A stretch of 64,000 nt of DNA, taken from NCBI RefSeq assembly GCF_030295915.1, contig NZ_AP027361.1, positions 3,832,846-3,896,845 of the forward strand. Reading direction: 5' to 3'. The notes under the pieces were generated by a model, which worked only from the letters and a program-made list of their open reading frames with translations, did no database searches and was not told the origin of the DNA. Below, one piece after another: positions 1-13,193 of this stretch. The DNA is from Thalassotalea sediminis. Its GTDB lineage: Bacteria > Pseudomonadota > Gammaproteobacteria > Enterobacterales > Alteromonadaceae. Numbering within the stretch: position 1 is the stretch's first letter; the number at the start of each line of letters is the position of its first letter. The position numbers were made by a program, and so were the translations under genes.

Positions 1-451
1 TTTGCTCAAGCTCATAGCATGCACTTGGGTCACGTAATCCCCAATACACTAGCACTTCTCGTTCACAACCTGTATCAGCAAGGTACTCAAACATCGATTT
101 AATATAAGAAAAACCTGTACCGCCTGCCAATAATAATAAAGGGCGATCACTTTCTTGACGGAGTTCTGCATTGCCAAGAGGTATTTCAACTTGTACGGTT
201 TCATTCGCTTTAATACGTTCGATTACCTGCATTGGATAACTGTCAGCACCAAATGCGCCAATTTGCAATTCGATTAACTCACGCTTTGGTGAACTGGCAA
301 TAGAAAATGGCCGTTTATCGCTTTCGTCCATAACAAAGTTCAAATATTGCCCAGGAAGAAAATCTACCTTAATTTCTGGTCGTAATAACACTTTATATAC
401 ATGTTTAGTTAACGATGTTACCGACTCAACTTTACATTGCACTTGCTTCAT
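1..451 (-). CDS. fre: NAD(P)H-flavin reductase, partial (C-terminus outside window)
   Basis: Reduces free flavins with NAD(P)H; the reduced FMN can serve UbiX-dependent prenyl-FMN formation and other cytosolic reductions. 150 codons are visible. The N-terminal FAD/flavin-binding barrel carries RPFSIASSP (the RPxS flavin motif), followed by the start of the NAD-binding domain with LLLLAGGTGFSYIKSMF, very close to E. coli Fre as I remember it. The ATG at 451 follows the ubiD stop by 30 bp on the same strand with no terminator between, so ubiD-fre is probably one transcript, the same pairing as in E. coli. The last roughly 80 residues lie beyond position 1. LuxG-like paralogues share these motifs, but the ubiD linkage favours Fre. 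Confidence 0.93.
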   Translation of the reverse strand, partial: MKQVQCKVESVTSLTKHVYKVLLRPEIKVDFLPGQYLNFVMDESDKRPFSIASSPKRELIELQIGAFGADSYPMQVIERIKANETVQVEIPLGNAELRQESDRPLLLLAGGTGFSYIKSMFEYLADTGCEREVLVYWGLRDPSACYELEQ

Positions 452-481
452 TTAATAACCTTTATTGAACGCGATAATGCG

Positions 482-1975
482 CTACTGTTTCTCTTGTTTT
501 TCGAGTGAGTCTTCAATACCAAGATCACACCAAATTTCATCTACTGCCGACTTAACGGCTTCATCCATAACAATGGGCTCTCCCCATTCTCTTTCTGTTT
601 CACCCGGCCATTTATTTGTTGCGTCCATGCCCATCTTAGAACCTAACCCCGATACAGGTGATGCGAAGTCAAGGTAATCGATCGGTGTATTTTCAATCAT
701 CGTTGTATCTCGGGCGGGATCCATGCGTGTGGTCATCGCCCAGATAACGTCTTGCCAATCTCTAGCATTAATATCATCATCACATACGATGACAAATTTT
801 GTATACATAAACTGTCGTAAGAAAGACCAAACGCCCATCATTACTCTTTTAGCATGTCCGGGGTATTGCTTTTTCATGGTGACCACGGCTAAACGATATG
901 AACAACCTTCTGGTGGTAAATAAAAATCGACAATTTCGGGGAATTGCTTTTGCAAAATAGGCACGAATACTTCATTTAGTGCTACACCTAATATGGCTGG
1001 CTCATCAGGTGGCCGACCTGTGTACGTACTATGATATATTGGCGCTTGGCGTTGCGTAATATGCGTAACTGTAAATACAGGGAAGTCATCAACTTCGTTA
1101 TAATATCCCGTGTGATCTCCATATGGCCCTTCTGGCGCCATTTCTTCAGGGTCAATGTAGCCTTCTAAAACAATCTCAGCTGAGGCAGGAACCTCTAAAT
1201 CATTACTAATACATTTAACAACTTCTGTTTTACTACCACGTAATAAACCAGCAAAGGCATATTCTGACAAACTATCAGGTACCGGCGTAACCGCCCCTAA
1301 AATAGTCGCAGGATCAGCACCTAAGGCAACAGATACTGGAAATTTCTCTCCAGGATGTGTTTGTTTCCACTCTTGAAAGTCGAGTGCGCCACCACGATGT
1401 GATAACCAGCGCATGATCACTTTATTTTGACCAATTAATTGCTGACGATAAATACCTAAATTCTGACGCGCTTTATGCGGTCCTTTGGTCACTGTTAACC
1501 CCCAAGTAATAAGTGGAGCAACATCACCAGGCCAGCATTTTTGAATAGGTAACTGAGTTAAGTCAACATCATTCCCCGATAACACAACTTCTTGGCACAG
1601 CGCTTTTTTAACAACCTTAGCAGGCATATTCAATACTTGCTTGTAAACAGGAAGCTTCGCCAACGCATCTTTAAAACCTTTCGGTGGTTCAGGCTCTTTT
1701 AGCATAGCAAGTAATTTGCCTACATCTCTCAAAGCAGCAACATCTTGTTGTCCCATTGCCAAAGCAACTCTTTCAGGTGTTCCAAAAAGGTTCGTTAATA
1801 CTGGAATATCATAACCTTCAGGGTTTTCAAACAATAACGCAGGACCACCCGCTCTTAACGTACGGTCGCTTATTTCAGTCATCACTAAATCAGTCGAAAT
1901 AGGCATACTGATCCGCTTGAGCTGACCTAGCTTTTCAAGTTGAGTGATAAAGTCTCGTAAATCGCTATATTTCAT
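482..1975 (-). CDS. ubiD: 4-hydroxy-3-polyprenylbenzoate decarboxylase UbiD
   Basis: Decarboxylates 3-polyprenyl-4-hydroxybenzoate in ubiquinone synthesis, using prenylated FMN made by UbiX. The 497-residue length equals the E. coli enzyme. Family segments visible are NLGIYR (about 172-177), [12 protein letters not shown] (about 189-200) and [11 protein letters not shown] (about 282-292), which form the prFMN/metal and substrate site. No signal peptide or membrane helix. The ATG at 1975 has only a weak Shine-Dalgarno. fre follows directly downstream. Confidence 0.97.
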   Translation of the reverse strand: MKYSDLRDFITQLEKLGQLKRISMPISTDLVMTEISDRTLRAGGPALLFENPEGYDIPVLTNLFGTPERVALAMGQQDVAALRDVGKLLAMLKEPEPPKGFKDALAKLPVYKQVLNMPAKVVKKALCQEVVLSGNDVDLTQLPIQKCWPGDVAPLITWGLTVTKGPHKARQNLGIYRQQLIGQNKVIMRWLSHRGGALDFQEWKQTHPGEKFPVSVALGADPATILGAVTPVPDSLSEYAFAGLLRGSKTEVVKCISNDLEVPASAEIVLEGYIDPEEMAPEGPYGDHTGYYNEVDDFPVFTVTHITQRQAPIYHSTYTGRPPDEPAILGVALNEVFVPILQKQFPEIVDFYLPPEGCSYRLAVVTMKKQYPGHAKRVMMGVWSFLRQFMYTKFVIVCDDDINARDWQDVIWAMTTRMDPARDTTMIENTPIDYLDFASPVSGLGSKMGMDATNKWPGETEREWGEPIVMDEAVKSAVDEIWCDLGIEDSLEKQEKQ

Positions 1976-2081
1976 TGATTACTTTGTTTGCTGTCAGTAT
2001 TCACATTAAGGCGCGAATACTACACCATTGTGGGTGATTTGTCGTTCAAAAACACAACAAATTTATAGGCTGAGTAATCAA

Positions 2082-2107
2082 ATTAATGCACTAAATATTG
2101 CATTAAT
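2082..2107. promoter_or_regulatory. Perfect 9-bp inverted repeat upstream of the 2175 gene
   Basis: Arms ATTAATGCA (2082-2090) and TGCATTAAT (2099-2107) are perfectly complementary with an 8-nt AT-rich spacer. The repeat lies in the 199-bp divergent region between ubiD and the small secreted gene. A possible -10 (TATACT, 2143-2148) lies downstream, pointing to the 2175 gene. The symmetry looks like a dimeric repressor site, but the regulator is unknown. Confidence 0.4.
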
Positions 2108-2174
2108 AAGCGATGATGGTGATCGATAAACAAATAACACCTTATACTAACGGTAGGGAAAAGGAGCGCTACCA

Positions 2175-2666
2175 ATGAATAAGTATATTTCAGTAATCTT
2201 ATTATTATTTTTTACAGTAAACGTAAACGCGGCTTGTAACGACGCTGAATATAGAGAGTTTGATTTTTGGCTTGGTAATTGGCAAGTCACAACCCAAACG
2301 GACACGATAGTTAGGCATAATACAGTCGTTTCCATTAATCAAGGTTGTACGCTATTAGAACAGTATTCAACACCAGACGGATTCACGGGTAAAAGCCTCA
2401 ATATATACGACCGGAAAAATAAACGTTGGCATCAAACGTGGGTTGATAGTCAGGGAAATTTATTACTGCTGTCAGGCGGTATGCAACAAGATAGTATGGT
2501 CATGACAGGCACGACAAGCGAAAAGGGCAATCAGGTCTTAAATAGAATCACCTGGACCCCCTTAAAGGGTGGCAAGGTAAGACAACTTTGGCAAAGTAGC
2601 CAAGACAATGGCAGTACATGGGTGACGGTATTTGATGGTTTGTATGAAGCCGTAACACAGAAATAA
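2175..2666 (+). CDS. Small secreted protein with FDFWLGNW motif, function unknown
   Basis: A 163-residue protein with a clear Sec signal peptide: a short positive start, hydrophobic core, and probable cleavage after VNA near residue 19. The mature part starts with REFDFWLGNWQV, a motif of secreted lipocalin-like/DUF1579-like proteins; the rest alternates short beta-like segments rich in Trp and Thr, suiting a small periplasmic beta-barrel. Two cysteines in the mature part could form a disulfide. The ATG follows AAGGAG with good spacing. It is monocistronic, convergent with rho, and shares a bidirectional terminator with it. Function not recognised. Confidence 0.8.
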   Translation: MNKYISVILLLFFTVNVNAACNDAEYREFDFWLGNWQVTTQTDTIVRHNTVVSINQGCTLLEQYSTPDGFTGKSLNIYDRKNKRWHQTWVDSQGNLLLLSGGMQQDSMVMTGTTSEKGNQVLNRITWTPLKGGKVRQLWQSSQDNGSTWVTVFDGLYEAVTQK

Positions 2667-2693
2667 AAAACGTCAGCGTTGCTGACGTTTTTT
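2665..2693. terminator. Bidirectional intrinsic terminator between the 2175 gene and rho
   Basis: Stem CGTCAGC (2671-2677) / GCTGACG (2681-2687) with a GTT loop, flanked by six A on the left and six T on the right. It therefore terminates both the plus-strand secreted-protein gene and the minus-strand rho gene. Confidence 0.85.
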
Positions 2694-2701
2694 AAATAAT
2701 C

Positions 2702-3961
2702 TTACTTACGCTTCATCGAATCGAAGAATTCATCATTGGTTTTAGTCATGGCAAGTTTATCTATCATAAACTCCATAGCGTCAATTTCACCCATTTCATG
2801 TACGATTTTGCGTAGTATCCACATTTTTTGCAGTTCATCAGGCTTAGTCAATAACTCTTCGCGACGTGTTCCACTGCGGTTAAAATGGATAGCTGGGAAT
2901 ACACGCTTCTCAGCTATTTTACGAGAAAGGTGTAATTCCATATTACCGGTACCCTTAAACTCTTCGTAAATAACTTCATCCATCTTAGAGCCAGTTTCAA
3001 TCAGTGCCGTTGCAATGATTGTTAAGCTACCGCCTTCTTCAATGTTACGTGCTGCACCAAAGAAGCGTTTTGGACGATGTAATGCATTCGCATCAACACC
3101 ACCGGTAAGAATTTTACCCGATGAAGGAATAACGGTGTTATAAGCGCGTGCTAAACGGGTAATTGAATCAAGTAAAATCACCACATCTTTTTTATGCTCA
3201 ACTAAACGTTTAGCTTTTTCTATGACCATTTCTGCTACTTGCACATGGCGGTTAGCTGGCTCATCAAAGGTTGAAGCAACAACTTCACCTTTTACTAGGC
3301 GTTGCATTTCAGTTACTTCTTCTGGGCGCTCATCAATTAATAGCACCATAAGCTCTGCTTCAGGGTGATTGTAAGCAATACTTTGCGCAATATTTTGTAG
3401 TAATAACGTTTTACCTGCTTTTGGCGGCGCAACAATCAAACCACGTTGGCCTTTACCAATCGGTGACGCTAAATCAAGTACTCTCGCAGTAATATCTTCA
3501 GTTGAGCCATTACCACGTTCCATGGTGATGCGCTGATTTGGATGAATCGGCGTTAAATTTTCAAATAAGATTTTATTACGTGAGTTCTCTGGACGGTCAA
3601 AATTAACTTCCGTTACTTTTAAGAGTGCGAAATAACGTTCACCTTTTTTTGGCGCGCGTATTTTACCAGCAATGGTATCACCGGTGCGCATGCTAAAACG
3701 TCGAATTTGACTGGGAGAAACGTAAATATCATCTGGACCAGCTAAATACGATGAATCAGCTGAACGTAAAAAGCCAAAGCCATCTTGTAGTATTTCTAAA
3801 ACACCACCTCCAAAAATGTCATTGTCATTTTCGGCGTGCTTTTTAAGTATTGCAAAAATAATGTCTTGTTTACGTGTTCTAGCAAGGTCTTCTAACTGCA
3901 TTGATTCAGCTAGTTTAACCAATTCATTGACGGATTTTTCTTTAAGTTCGGTAAGATTCAT
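2702..3961 (-). CDS. rho: Transcription termination factor Rho
   Basis: Hexameric RNA-dependent ATPase/translocase that terminates untranslated transcripts. 419 residues, as in E. coli. In order: N-terminal helical Rho_N domain (1-45), cold-shock-like RNA-binding domain with GFGFLRS and [13 protein letters not shown] (50-100), then the RecA-like motor with Walker A APPKAGKT (about 178-185), Walker B VVILLD (about 260-265) and the following [10 protein letters not shown]. It lies downstream of trxA on the same strand, but trxA has its own terminator, so rho probably has its own promoter in the roughly 150-bp gap. Rho often autoregulates through its leader; no specific leader structure was identified. 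Confidence 0.98.
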   Translation of the reverse strand: MNLTELKEKSVNELVKLAESMQLEDLARTRKQDIIFAILKKHAENDNDIFGGGVLEILQDGFGFLRSADSSYLAGPDDIYVSPSQIRRFSMRTGDTIAGKIRAPKKGERYFALLKVTEVNFDRPENSRNKILFENLTPIHPNQRITMERGNGSTEDITARVLDLASPIGKGQRGLIVAPPKAGKTLLLQNIAQSIAYNHPEAELMVLLIDERPEEVTEMQRLVKGEVVASTFDEPANRHVQVAEMVIEKAKRLVEHKKDVVILLDSITRLARAYNTVIPSSGKILTGGVDANALHRPKRFFGAARNIEEGGSLTIIATALIETGSKMDEVIYEEFKGTGNMELHLSRKIAEKRVFPAIHFNRSGTRREELLTKPDELQKMWILRKIVHEMGEIDAMEFMIDKLAMTKTNDEFFDSMKRK

Positions 3962-4109
3962 AGTGAAGTTCTTAGGCTGTTTACGGTTTATGTTGGCCTG
4001 CTGGCTTGTTGTTTGAATAGGGTTTGATTTGAAGATATGTTCTTTTCTGTTGAGTTATAAAGTTAGCATTAAATTTTTAAAGCGTAAAGTTACAAATCAC
4101 ATAAATTAA

Positions 4110-4135
4110 AAGGCTCGCAATTGGCGAGCCTTAAA
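4110..4135 (-). terminator. Intrinsic terminator of trxA
   Basis: On the minus strand, stem AAGGCTCGC/GCGAGCCTT (4124-4132 with 4110-4118, 5-nt loop) is followed by TTTTAATTT, 15 bp after the trxA stop. Confidence 0.85.
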
Positions 4136-4147
4136 TCGACGTAAAGT

Positions 4148-4474
4148 TTATAGATTTGCGTCAATAAACTCTTTAAGTTGTGTTTTCGATAATGCACCAA
4201 CTTTCGTATCTGCTACGGCACCATCTTTGAACAGCAATAATGTCGGAATGCCACGGATACCATACTTAGGTGGTGTCGCATCGTTCTGATCGATATTTAA
4301 TTTTGCTACAGTTACCTGACCTGCATACTCTTCAGCAACATCATTAAGTAACGGTGCAATCATTTTACAAGGTCCACACCATTCAGCCCAGAAATCAACT
4401 AATACTAGACCTGATGCATTGATGACGTCAGCTTCAAAACTGTCATCTGATAGTTGAACAATTTTATCGCTCAT
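4148..4474 (-). CDS. trxA: Thioredoxin 1
   Basis: Cytosolic protein-disulfide reductase serving ribonucleotide reductase, PAPS reductase and others. 108 residues from the ATG at 4474, with active site WCGPC (Cys33 and Cys36), the following KMIAPLL helix, and the cis-Pro loop [11 protein letters not shown]. The frame stays open to 4564, but that extension is not thioredoxin-like. GGAGAG lies 5-6 nt before the 4474 ATG, and the resulting length matches E. coli TrxA. It is divergent from rhlB, as in E. coli. Confidence 0.97.
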   Translation of the reverse strand: MSDKIVQLSDDSFEADVINASGLVLVDFWAEWCGPCKMIAPLLNDVAEEYAGQVTVAKLNIDQNDATPPKYGIRGIPTLLLFKDGAVADTKVGALSKTQLKEFIDANL

Positions 4475-4516
4475 TTTTCTCTCCGTTTGTGCTGGCCCTT
4501 TGCCAAATTGATCGAG

Positions 4517-4522
4517 ATTATA
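4517..4522 (-). promoter_or_regulatory. Candidate -10 box of trxA
   Basis: A perfect TATAAT on the minus strand about 43 bp upstream of the trxA ATG, preceded by GCG. No good -35 is seen at 16-18 bp, so the promoter may be weak or activator-dependent. Confidence 0.35.
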
Positions 4523-4710
4523 CGCGTATACAATGGAATTACCATAGCTAAAAGTTAATAGCATATATTCAATTTAACAGCAGTTTTATCACATTACTGC
4601 TAGTTTTTCACCGAAGGTTAGTAAAAAGGATTGAAATAATTGGCTGTTTTATGGTGAATTATTGCCTTGGATGTATTTATTACGACATTTACCTGTTAAG
4701 CTTAGCGGCT

Positions 4711-5964
4711 ATGAACAAAACACATTTATCAGATAAAACATTTATCGAATTAGGCCTTGAGCCCACAGTAACAGCAGGCTTAACTGCTATGGGATTCGAG
4801 CAATGCACGAATATTCAAGCACAATCATTACCTATTTTAATTAAAGGTAAAGATATAGCAGGTCAAGCACAGACAGGTGAAGGAAAAACAATTGCCTTTC
4901 TTGCCGCCACTTTCCATCATTTGCTATCTAAAGGTAAGGCTGAACACAATCAACCACGTGCTTTAATTATGGCACCAACACGAGAATTGGCGATTCAAAT
5001 TCACCGTGATGCTTTAGAAATGGCGAAATCAACAGGATTACGTTTAGGGGTAGTTTACGGTGGCGAAGGTTATGATAGTCAACGTCAATCGCTCGAAAGT
5101 GGCGTAGATATCCTTATTGGCACCTGTGGTCGGTTAATTGATTACTATAAACAGGGCATTTACCATTTAAATCACATTGATGTTGTTGTACTAGATGAAG
5201 CAGATCGTATGTTCGATTTAGGCTTTATCAAAGATATTCGCTATATGTTTAGACGTATGCCTCCTGCGACCGAACGCTTAAGTATGCTATTTTCAGCAAC
5301 TTTGTCGTTCCGTGTTAAAGAGCTTGCATTTGAACATATGAATGACCCTGTAAGTGTAGAAATTGCACCAGAGCAAAAAACAAACACTCGCATCTCAGAA
5401 GAATTATTTTATCCTTCAAATGAAGATAAAATGCGACTACTGCAAACACTAATAGAAGAAGAGTGGCCAGATAAGGCTATTGTTTTTGCCAATACAAAAC
5501 ACAGTTGTGAAAATATTTATAATCATCTCATTGCCGACGGTATTCGTGTTGGATTATTAACCGGCGATGTACCACAAAAGAAACGTTTAAAAATTCTTGA
5601 ACAATTCACCGCTGGTCAATTGGATATTCTCGTCGCAACAGACGTTGCTGCACGTGGTCTACATATCCCACAGGTAACGCATGTCTTTAATTACGATCTG
5701 CCTGATGATTGTGAAGATTATGTACACCGCATTGGTCGAACAGGCCGAGCAGGTGAAACAGGCCATGCTATCAGTCTCGCCTGTGAAGAATATGTATTTA
5801 ATCTGCCAGCTATTGAAGACTATATTGAACATACACTCCCTGTAAGCAAGTATGATCATGATGCGTTAATCACTGATTTTGCAAAACCAAAACCTCGGCA
5901 AAGACGACATAAGCCTAATCAAGCTGGACAAAACCGCGGCCGACCAGGTGGTTACCGGAAGTAA
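4711..5964 (+). CDS. rhlB: ATP-dependent RNA helicase RhlB
   Basis: DEAD-box helicase of the RNA degradosome that unwinds structured RNA for RNase E/PNPase. From the ATG at 4711 the protein is 417 residues: F-T-N-I-Q Q-motif region (about 30-37), Walker A AQTGEGKT (53-60), PTREL (about 89), DEAD (162-165), SAT (195-197), HRIGRTGR (339-346), and a basic tail rich in K, R, Q and G. The frame opens earlier (4651), but MNKTHLSDK matches the E. coli RhlB start MSKTHLT. The Walker A has Glu where most DEAD proteins have Thr. gppA follows 17 bp later, so this is the E. coli-like rhlB-gppA pair. Confidence 0.96.
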   Translation: MNKTHLSDKTFIELGLEPTVTAGLTAMGFEQCTNIQAQSLPILIKGKDIAGQAQTGEGKTIAFLAATFHHLLSKGKAEHNQPRALIMAPTRELAIQIHRDALEMAKSTGLRLGVVYGGEGYDSQRQSLESGVDILIGTCGRLIDYYKQGIYHLNHIDVVVLDEADRMFDLGFIKDIRYMFRRMPPATERLSMLFSATLSFRVKELAFEHMNDPVSVEIAPEQKTNTRISEELFYPSNEDKMRLLQTLIEEEWPDKAIVFANTKHSCENIYNHLIADGIRVGLLTGDVPQKKRLKILEQFTAGQLDILVATDVAARGLHIPQVTHVFNYDLPDDCEDYVHRIGRTGRAGETGHAISLACEEYVFNLPAIEDYIEHTLPVSKYDHDALITDFAKPKPRQRRHKPNQAGQNRGRPGGYRK

Positions 5965-5981
5965 TAGGCAAAGAAAATAAC

Positions 5982-7475
5982 ATGTCAACAACTCAATCAC
6001 CGTTATATGCCGTAATCGACTTAGGATCTAACAGTTTCCATATGTTGATTACACGCCAGCTAGCTAACAGTGTGCAAGTTGTTGACAAAGTAAAACGAAA
6101 GGTAAGATTAGCATCAGGTCTAGATACAGATCATGTACTCAGTGAAGAAGCCATTGCCCGAGGGCTAGAATGTTTGAGCTTTTTCGCTGAACGATTACAA
6201 GATATTCCTGAGCAAAATGTACGTATCGTTGCCACTGCAACAATTCGAATCGCTAAAAATCAAGCGGCATTTCTACAGCAAGCCGATAAAATACTTGGTC
6301 AGAAAATTCATGTTTTGTCAGGTGTTGAAGAAGCAAGCTACATATATCAGGGCGTAGCGTACACCAGTTATGGTGAATCTAAGCGTTTAGTCTTTGATAT
6401 TGGTGGCGCAAGTACTGAAATTATTGTCGGCAAAGAGACAAAAGCCAATAAAGTTGTAAGTGTGAATATTGGTTGTGTAACATTTAATCAACAATACTTT
6501 TATGATCAAAGACTTAATGACGATAATTTTAATCAAGCTATCTTAGGCGCAAAGCGACAAATTGCGTCACTTGCCAGCGAATTTAACGCTATTGGTTGGC
6601 AAAAAGTATTAGGTGGCTCAGGTACCATGCAAGCGCTTTCAGAAGTACTTATGTTTCACCGAAAGCCCTCTTTAATTAGCCATGAGTTTCTACTCGAAAT
6701 TAAAGCTCAACTCATTCATTGCGGCCATTTTGATGCCATTGAAATATCAGGACTTTCAAGCGAACGTAAGCCGGTTATTGCAAGTGGTGTTGCCATTTTA
6801 ATTGCATTGTTTGAGACCTTTAATGTTCAACAGTTACAACTTTCTAGTGGTGCTTTGCGTGAAGGGTTGTTATATGAAATGCTGCCAGATGACCAAAAAG
6901 TCGATATTCGTCAACGAACAATAAACTCGCTCATGGAGAAGTTTCACGTTGATCATCATCATGCATGTAATGTGTTAACCCAAGCTAATACGCTATATGA
7001 AGGCTTCAACCCGTGCTGGCAGATAGATGACGATAATGCGTTAGCCATGTTAAAGGCTGCTTGTCAGCTCCATGAAATTGGATTATTGCTAGAGTTTAAA
7101 CACCATCAGCAACACAGCGCATACATTATTGAACAAGGCCAGTTACCAGGTTTCGATCAATCAGATAAACAACTGCTAAGCGCTTTAGTCAAATTATATA
7201 AAGCAGATATCGACCCTACGTTATTAGCACGCCAATCAGCTTGTAAAAAGCAAACGGCCTATTACTTGCTCGCTATTATCCGTCTTGCCGTCATTTTATG
7301 CAGACGACGCAAAGACGACGTACTTCCAGTCTATAAAAGCCGTGCGACAACACATGGAATAACCCTTTGCTTACCAAAAGATTGGTTAGCTCAACACCCA
7401 TTAATCGCAGATGAACTTCATCAAGAACATGCTTACCTAAACAAGATTGGGTTATCACTTAACATACAATGTTAA
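5982..7475 (+). CDS. gppA: Guanosine-5'-triphosphate,3'-diphosphate pyrophosphatase / exopolyphosphatase
   Basis: Ppx/GppA phosphatase: converts pppGpp to ppGpp and may hydrolyse polyphosphate ends. 497 residues, with an actin-like ATPase fold: phosphate-1 motif DLGSNSFHMLI (about 13-23), VFDIGGASTEI phosphate-2 motif (about 136), LGGSGTMQAL (about 210), then the C-terminal HD-like helical domain with CQLHEIG. Length and position after rhlB match GppA rather than Ppx (which usually follows ppk). Probably cotranscribed with rhlB (17-bp gap). Cytosolic. Confidence 0.92.
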   Translation: MSTTQSPLYAVIDLGSNSFHMLITRQLANSVQVVDKVKRKVRLASGLDTDHVLSEEAIARGLECLSFFAERLQDIPEQNVRIVATATIRIAKNQAAFLQQADKILGQKIHVLSGVEEASYIYQGVAYTSYGESKRLVFDIGGASTEIIVGKETKANKVVSVNIGCVTFNQQYFYDQRLNDDNFNQAILGAKRQIASLASEFNAIGWQKVLGGSGTMQALSEVLMFHRKPSLISHEFLLEIKAQLIHCGHFDAIEISGLSSERKPVIASGVAILIALFETFNVQQLQLSSGALREGLLYEMLPDDQKVDIRQRTINSLMEKFHVDHHHACNVLTQANTLYEGFNPCWQIDDDNALAMLKAACQLHEIGLLLEFKHHQQHSAYIIEQGQLPGFDQSDKQLLSALVKLYKADIDPTLLARQSACKKQTAYYLLAIIRLAVILCRRRKDDVLPVYKSRATTHGITLCLPKDWLAQHPLIADELHQEHAYLNKIGLSLNIQC

Positions 7476-7484
7476 GCCAATACA

Positions 7485-8339
7485 TTAGTTAGTTATGGTT
7501 TGTTTAAGTGCCCATATATTAGCTGATAATATTAAACAACCACCAACAATCATTTGCGTATTTACCTGTTCTCCAAGTAAGAAATAAGCAGCAATAATGC
7601 CGTAAACAGGTTCTAAGCTAACAGCAATACTCGCAGTAAGCCCTTTTAAACGCTTTAACGAAAAATTAAACATTGAATGTGACAATGCAGTAAAAACAAC
7701 ACCTAATATCAATAAGTATCCCCATTGTTGATTGGTAACTGCTACAGAAAAAAGCTCTATTAAAGGTAATAACAGCAGGGCTGCAAAACTGTTCTGATAA
7801 AACGCCACTTTCTTCGCACTAATATCTGCCACAAATTTACGGTTTAGTATCGTTAATAATGCGAAAGATAAAGCCGACATTAACCCCCATATTACCCCAG
7901 CTAAAATGGGTGACTCATCAGTGGAACTTGGTAAAACGAAGTAAACACCTACAACGGTAATTGTTGCTTGTATAAATGTAACCCAACGATATGCCTCTCG
8001 AAAAAACAAAGGCTCGAGTAACGCGACAAAAACAGGGAAGACTGCAAACGTTAATAAGCCAATTGCCACTGTCGACATTTGAATGGCAGTAAAAAAACTA
8101 ACCCAATGAAAGCAGAGTATCGCGCCAGTTATCAACAATGCGATAAACCGGCGCGTAGAAATTAGAAAACTTTGTCGTTTAAAAATAAGAATTAACGCGA
8201 TAGCAATGCTTGCAAAAAACGCTCGGCCAAAAACAATGTCTATCGGTGTTAATGATAGCCACTTTGCAAATAGGCCAGACAATGCAAATAACAAAACGGC
8301 GCTATGTAGCGCCGCAAATGCTTGTCGATAACTAGTCAA
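7485..8339 (-). CDS. EamA/DMT-superfamily membrane transporter
   Basis: 284 residues with about ten hydrophobic helices in two repeated halves, typical of drug/metabolite transporters of the EamA (RhaT/YdcZ-like) group. The second half shows the usual segment SLEPVYGIIAAYFLLGE. Substrate cannot be predicted; such proteins export amino acids, metabolites or toxic compounds. The start is a TTG at 8339; there is no nearby in-frame ATG and AGGA lies about 10 nt upstream. It follows hemB with a 6-bp gap and is the last gene of the tatA-to-permease run; convergent with gppA. Confidence 0.85.
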   Translation of the reverse strand: MTSYRQAFAALHSAVLLFALSGLFAKWLSLTPIDIVFGRAFFASIAIALILIFKRQSFLISTRRFIALLITGAILCFHWVSFFTAIQMSTVAIGLLTFAVFPVFVALLEPLFFREAYRWVTFIQATITVVGVYFVLPSSTDESPILAGVIWGLMSALSFALLTILNRKFVADISAKKVAFYQNSFAALLLLPLIELFSVAVTNQQWGYLLILGVVFTALSHSMFNFSLKRLKGLTASIAVSLEPVYGIIAAYFLLGEQVNTQMIVGGCLILSANIWALKQTITN

Positions 8340-8345
8340 CTAAAG

Positions 8346-11247
<2,902 letters not shown>

Positions 11248-12033
11248 TTATTGCTCCAAGCCAAAAACTCGACGACTATTTTGTTCGCTATACTGAACAA
11301 TAGATTGCGTTGAGTACCCCGTTAACACCGATAATTCTTGCACAACATAAGATAAATAAGCAGGCTCATTGCGACTACTTTTTGGTCTAGGTCTAATGGT
11401 TTTAGGCGTTAAATATGGCGCGTCAGTTTCGATCATCAGACGCTCCAATGGCAGATGTTTAACGGCTTCTCTTAAATCACCTCCACGTTTTACGTCACAT
11501 ACCCAACCCGTCACACCAATATACATATCATGTTCCAGACACTTATCTAACTCAGACTTACTGCCTGTAAAACAGTGCGAAACAAAATTAGGGATCTGAT
11601 CAACATATGGCAAAATAATTTCTAACCAGGGCTCAAAAGCGTCTCGTTGATGCAAAAAAACCGGCAATTGAACCTCTGCAGCTAACGCTAATTGCTCAGA
11701 AAACACCTGTTTTTGATTGTCTGGCGTAGAAAAATTCCGATTATAGTCTAAGCCACATTCACCAATAGCTTTAACATTTGAATCAAGGGTTAGTCGTCGT
11801 AATTGTTCGATATAGTCGTGTTCTACATGATCGGCATCATGTGGATGAACACCCGCTGTTGCATATAAAAAATAAGGATCATGCTGACATAGCGCAAGTG
11901 CATGTTTACTTTCTTTAACGTTTGTGCCCGTCACCAATAGCCCTGAAATATTCGCAGCCTTAGCTCGCGAAATTACATCAGCCCTATCCTTATCAAAGCG
12001 ACTACTTGTTAAGTTAACACCTATATCGATCAA
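11248..12033 (-). CDS. tatD: 3'-5' deoxyribonuclease TatD
   Basis: Metal-dependent TIM-barrel nuclease; despite its name it is not required for Tat export. 261 residues with TAGVHPHDAD (about 59-68), GECGLDYNRNFS (about 91-102), HCFTG (about 153) and IETDAPYLTP (about 201-210). Like E. coli TatD, the N-terminal DIGVNL replaces the HxH of other amidohydrolases. The start that aligns with E. coli MFDIGVN is TTG at 12033; no in-frame ATG lies between it and the tatC stop, and no strong Shine-Dalgarno is seen. It follows tatC by 27 bp, making tatABCD. Confidence 0.93.
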   Translation of the reverse strand: MIDIGVNLTSSRFDKDRADVISRAKAANISGLLVTGTNVKESKHALALCQHDPYFLYATAGVHPHDADHVEHDYIEQLRRLTLDSNVKAIGECGLDYNRNFSTPDNQKQVFSEQLALAAEVQLPVFLHQRDAFEPWLEIILPYVDQIPNFVSHCFTGSKSELDKCLEHDMYIGVTGWVCDVKRGGDLREAVKHLPLERLMIETDAPYLTPKTIRPRPKSSRNEPAYLSYVVQELSVLTGYSTQSIVQYSEQNSRRVFGLEQ

Positions 12034-12060
12034 AATATCTGCAACTTTTATTAATAAATA

Positions 12061-12825
12061 TTATTCACTTTTTGCATCGGGTTCTCGTTGATCTTCTTCA
12101 GACTCGTCATCGGTATGATAGAAACCAGCGATAAATACACCTACTTCAAATAACAATAGCATCGGCACCGCTAATAAGGTTTGCGAAATAACATCGGGTG
12201 GGGTTAATAACATCCCCATGACAAAAGCGCCGACGACAATATAAGGACGTTTTAATTTAAGCTTCTCTGGTGTAGTAAAGCCAGTCCAACATAATAATAA
12301 AATCACCACGGGTATTTCGAATGCCAAACCGAAAGCAAAAAACAGCTTCAACACAAAATCTAAATAACTGCTGATATCTGTCGCAATATTCACGCCTTCG
12401 GGCGCTACCGAAGTGAAAAAGGCAAAAACAATTGGGAAAACAATATAATAAACAAAGGTAATGCCGGCATAAAACAAAAAGCTACTGCCAAATAACAACG
12501 GCGCAACTAATCGTTTTTCCTTCTGATATAAGCCAGGCGCAATAAATGCCCAGATTTGATAAAGTATGTAAGGCATGGCAATGAAAACTGCGAGTACAAT
12601 AGTGAGCTTAAAAGGGGCGAAAAAAGACGATGCCACATCTGTCGCAATCATTTGGCCACCTTCTGGCATTACGGCCAATAAAGGTTTAGAAACATACTCG
12701 TAAATGTCATTGGCGAAATAAACCATAGAGCAGAATACAATGAGCACAGCGAGTACCATTCGAAGTAAACGATCACGTAACTCAATGAGGTGATCAAATA
12801 AAGTATAGTGCGGTGTATTATCCAT
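12061..12825 (-). CDS. tatC: Twin-arginine translocase subunit TatC
   Basis: Inner-membrane receptor for twin-arginine signal peptides. 254 residues with six hydrophobic helices. The conserved N-terminal [11 protein letters not shown], the periplasmic-loop FxPFK (FFAPFKLT), the Glu in the third-helix region ([11 protein letters not shown]), and TPPD near the fifth helix are all present. The start overlaps the tatB stop by one base (TAATG), so the two are translationally coupled. The charged C-terminal tail ([16 protein letters not shown]) is cytosolic. Confidence 0.97.
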   Translation of the reverse strand: MDNTPHYTLFDHLIELRDRLLRMVLAVLIVFCSMVYFANDIYEYVSKPLLAVMPEGGQMIATDVASSFFAPFKLTIVLAVFIAMPYILYQIWAFIAPGLYQKEKRLVAPLLFGSSFLFYAGITFVYYIVFPIVFAFFTSVAPEGVNIATDISSYLDFVLKLFFAFGLAFEIPVVILLLCWTGFTTPEKLKLKRPYIVVGAFVMGMLLTPPDVISQTLLAVPMLLLFEVGVFIAGFYHTDDESEEDQREPDAKSE

Positions 12826-13190
12826 TACTGATCAGCTTCTTTTTTATCTTCAGTTTTACTTGGTTTTTCGTCGTCTAACACCTTGTTTTCATCATTTTTT
12901 TGGTATGGTTGCTGAACAGACTCTGCCGCTTCCTTTAAAGACTTAAGAGAATTAGCGACTTCCGGCGACAAATCTTCAAACTTTGATTGTTCAGCTTTTT
13001 TTAAATCTGCATGTAGTTCTTGAATACGTAATTCTTGAGAGATCTCATTTTGCACATTGCGACTAAAGCTCTTTACGCCTTTTATCCAGTCACTTACCGT
13101 TCTAATAGCTACAGGTAGACGTTCAGGCCCTAAGACCACAAGCCCTATGACGGAAATTAATAAAAGCTCCCAAAAACCGATATCAAACAT
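12825..13190 (-). CDS. tatB: Twin-arginine translocase subunit TatB
   Basis: 121 residues: one N-terminal transmembrane helix with the conserved Glu ([12 protein letters not shown]), a GP-hinge ([13 protein letters not shown]), an amphipathic helix, and a long charged cytosolic tail. It forms the substrate-binding complex with TatC. Gap of 3 bp to tatA, one-base overlap with tatC. Confidence 0.95.
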   Translation of the reverse strand: MFDIGFWELLLISVIGLVVLGPERLPVAIRTVSDWIKGVKSFSRNVQNEISQELRIQELHADLKKAEQSKFEDLSPEVANSLKSLKEAAESVQQPYQKNDENKVLDDEKPSKTEDKKEADQ

Positions 13191-13193
13191 GCG

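Noticed and set aside
4475..4564. N-terminal extensions of trxA, and likewise hemB, ftsY, mioC, ectC and rpmH
   Set aside because: The longer frames lack family similarity, while the inner ATG codons have ribosome sites and match the known protein lengths.
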